Source of the DNA: JABDPF01 sp036351575
GTDB lineage: Bacteria > Pseudomonadota > Gammaproteobacteria > Xanthomonadales > SZUA-36
DNA: 7,028 nucleotides
Reading direction: 5' to 3'
Assembly: GCA_036351575.1 (NCBI GenBank)
Contig: JAZBPJ010000163.1
Coordinates: 1 to 7,028 of the forward strand
The translations under genes were made by a program, and so were the position numbers. The notes beneath the pieces are model-generated. The model did no database searches, was not told the DNA's origin, and was given only the letters and a program-made list of their open reading frames with translations. Below are positions 6,242 to 7,028 of the stretch, one piece after another. Each line of letters opens with the position of its first letter. The stretch's first letter is position 1.

Positions 6242-6835
6242 ATGAACAAGACTACCGTTTTTGTCGCAGCCTGCTTTTTGATCCTGGGCGCGAGCAGCGC
6301 CGTTGCCGGCGAGGAGCCGGAGATCGTCAAGGAAGAGAAAATCGTGATCGCGCTGGAAACCGACGAATTCAGCATCGCGGAAACCGATCTCAGCCACCTC
6401 GAAGTGGGCGATGCGGAGACCATTCTCACCGAGAGCGGCAAGACCGTGGACCTGCTGCGCACGGAGAACGGCATCGAGATCTATGTCGATGGCGAATTGC
6501 TCGATATGCCGGGTATGCACGAAGAGCATCACGTGGTCCACGAAATCAAGATTATCTGCGACGACGGCGAGGAAGACTGCGCCGAGGACATGACCTGGAT
6601 TACCGAATCGGGCGACGTCGACTTCGAGGCTCTTCACGACGGTGAGCACAAGGTCATCATCATGCACGGGGATGACGTGGACTACGACGTCGAGGTGCTC
6701 GGAGACGGTCCGCACGAGGCGCACGGAACGGTTCACATCGTCAGGGAGTTCGAGGACGTGGACGTCGATGATCTGCACGAGGCGCACAACCGCGAAGTGA
6801 TCATCATCAAGAAGAAAGTCGAGGACGAGATCTAG
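6242..6835 (+). CDS. Exported, highly acidic His-rich protein of unknown function
   Basis: A 197-residue protein that I cannot assign to a named family. Residues 1-22 are a signal peptide (MNKTT, hydrophobic core, cleavage after AVA before Gly23), giving a 175-residue periplasmic or secreted chain. By hand count the mature chain has about 54 Asp/Glu, 11 Lys/Arg and 13 His. Cys106 and Cys113 flank an acidic turn (CDDGEEDC) and could form a disulfide. Short beta-like strands of the type K-V/I-I-I recur (KIVIA 33-37, KIICD 103-107, KVIIMH 137-142, EVIIIKKK 185-192), suggesting a repetitive beta architecture. HEAH occurs twice, 21 residues apart. Binding of divalent metal ions is a reasonable guess from the composition; it is not shown. 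GGAG at 6230-6233, eight bases before ATG, supports the start. The gene is single, divergent from the SDR gene, and followed by a strong terminator. Confidence 0.85.
   Translation: MNKTTVFVAACFLILGASSAVAGEEPEIVKEEKIVIALETDEFSIAETDLSHLEVGDAETILTESGKTVDLLRTENGIEIYVDGELLDMPGMHEEHHVVHEIKIICDDGEEDCAEDMTWITESGDVDFEALHDGEHKVIIMHGDDVDYDVEVLGDGPHEAHGTVHIVREFEDVDVDDLHEAHNREVIIIKKKVEDEI
6712..6787 (+). repeat. Direct repeat inside the acidic-protein gene encoding HEAH
   Basis: GCACGAGGCGCAC occurs at 6712-6724 and again at 6775-6787, in the same reading frame and exactly 63 bases (21 codons) apart. Both encode HEAH (residues 158-161 and 179-182). The residues after each copy are loosely alike (a short hydrophobic strand, then charged residues), which suggests an old internal duplication of a 21-residue unit or convergence of a metal-binding turn. 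Confidence 0.6.
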
Positions 6836-6870
6836 CCCGAGCATTGCACCAGTCGGGCCAGGCTCACACC

Positions 6871-6902
6871 GGGGCCGGAGCAAGTTGTCTTGCTCCGGCC
6901 CC
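6871..6902 (+). terminator. Hairpin terminator after the acidic-protein gene
   Basis: GGGGCCGGAGCAA (6871-6883) pairs perfectly with TTGCTCCGGCCCC (6890-6902). An added G-C pair (6884/6889) makes a 14-bp stem with a four-base TTGT loop. It is followed by GCTTGTTTAT, a moderate T-rich tail. It begins 35 bases after the stop codon. The stem is very stable; the imperfect T-tract slightly lowers certainty that it acts as an intrinsic terminator. Confidence 0.8.
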
Positions 6903-6904
6903 GC

Positions 6905-6932
6905 TTGTTTATCGCCATGTATGCTATATAAC
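6905..6932 (+). promoter_or_regulatory. Promoter candidate for the gene starting at 6980
   Basis: TTGTTT (6905-6910) is followed after 16 bases by TATAAC (6927-6932), which matches five of six -10 consensus bases. The -35 keeps TTG. It sits in an AT-rich island just after the terminator and about 48 bases before the TTG start. An overlapping alternative is the extended -10 TGCTATATA (6922-6930). Confidence 0.45.
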
Positions 6933-6965
6933 CAGAAGAAATATCAAATAATTTATATCCCCCGG

Positions 6966-6972
6966 GGGAGGA
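6966..6972 (+). promoter_or_regulatory. Shine-Dalgarno that fixes a TTG start at 6980
   Basis: GGGAGGA lies seven bases before TTG at 6980, which is optimal spacing. It partly overlaps the palindrome CCCCCGGGGG (6959-6968). A competing ATG at 7011 has its purine run directly abutting the codon, which is poor spacing, and gives no recognisable peptide. Confidence 0.65.
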
Positions 6973-6979
6973 AGCTGAC

Positions 6980-7028
6980 TTGGAGAGGCCATTTCCGGCT
7001 TACAGAGGAAATGAGGACTACGTCTTCG
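6980..7028 (+). CDS. Start of a probable TIR-domain protein (3' part outside window)
   Basis: Only 16 full codons are visible, from TTG: M-E-R-P-F-P-A-Y-R-G-N-E-D-Y-V-F. The pattern PFPAYxGxxxYVF resembles the N-terminus of bacterial TIR-domain proteins whose first strand reads YVFVSYAH or similar, and which often continue into TPR repeats or nucleotide-cyclase-type regions. That likeness comes from memory of such proteins. With so few residues the family is only probable, though the coding start itself is well supported by the Shine-Dalgarno and upstream promoter candidate. If correct, the protein may hydrolyse NAD or act as a signalling scaffold; nothing here decides this. It is separated from the gene to its left by a strong terminator, so it is an independent unit. 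Confidence 0.55.
   Translation, partial: MERPFPAYRGNEDYVF

Noticed and set aside
6242..6277. Lipobox VAAC (Cys11) in the acidic protein
   Set aside because: It is too near the N-terminus and the hydrophobic core continues past it; the AVA site at residues 20-22 is a normal signal peptidase I site.
5071..6474. A long minus-strand frame overlapping the SDR and the acidic-protein gene
   Set aside because: It is out of frame with the clear SDR motifs, is Arg/Pro/Gly-rich, and crosses the divergent spacer and the start of a gene on the other strand.
7011..7028. ATG at 7011 as the start of the right-edge gene
   Set aside because: The purine-rich stretch abuts the ATG with no spacer, and the peptide MRTTSS is uninformative, whereas TTG at 6980 has an ideal ribosome site and a recognisable N-terminus.

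Overview
The window is a compact, GC-rich (roughly 60-65% by eye) stretch of bacterial chromosome with nine protein-coding genes. Two of them run off the window edges. Gene families, an outer-membrane-type lipobox, Shine-Dalgarno sites and promoter shapes all fit a gammaproteobacterium, perhaps near the Xanthomonadales/Chromatiales. The taxonomy is inference from protein style, not from a marker gene. I see no tRNA, rRNA, CRISPR array, insertion sequence or prophage gene, and no stretch over 300 bases lacks a gene.

Left block (1-2224, minus strand): a two-gene unit. A 182-residue exported protein of the LppP/LprE-like type, with a GDxDGDG loop and a CCPTQ motif, is followed after 2 bases by a GTG-started lipoprotein aminopeptidase of family M28. 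All metal and catalytic residues of the peptidase are visible; its C-terminus lies outside the window. A sigma70-like promoter at 2196-2224 drives the pair and also sets the start of the first gene. Divergent from it is a Bcr/CflA-type 12-helix drug exporter (2317-3570).

Middle block (3633-5005, plus strand): a tight three-gene operon. It encodes a DUF6249-like three-helix membrane protein, an ECF sigma factor, and a small membrane protein whose start overlaps the sigma stop (ATGA). The layout suggests that one or both membrane proteins control the sigma factor, but no classical anti-sigma domain is recognisable.

Right block: a dihydroflavonol-reductase-like extended SDR (5022-6086, minus) converges on that operon with only 16 bases between stop codons. 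Divergent from it, across a spacer with a perfect 10-bp dyad, is a gene for an exported, extremely acidic, His-rich protein (6242-6835) of unknown function. This gene ends in a strong hairpin terminator (6871-6902). After the terminator comes a 54-base AT-rich island holding a promoter candidate, then a TTG-started gene at 6980 that leaves the window after 16 codons. Those codons resemble the start of bacterial TIR-domain proteins with C-terminal TPR or cyclase modules.

Most of the window looks like ordinary chromosomal content. The parts worth a second look are the sigma/membrane operon, the acidic His-rich protein with its leader region, and the probable TIR-type gene cut off at the right edge.
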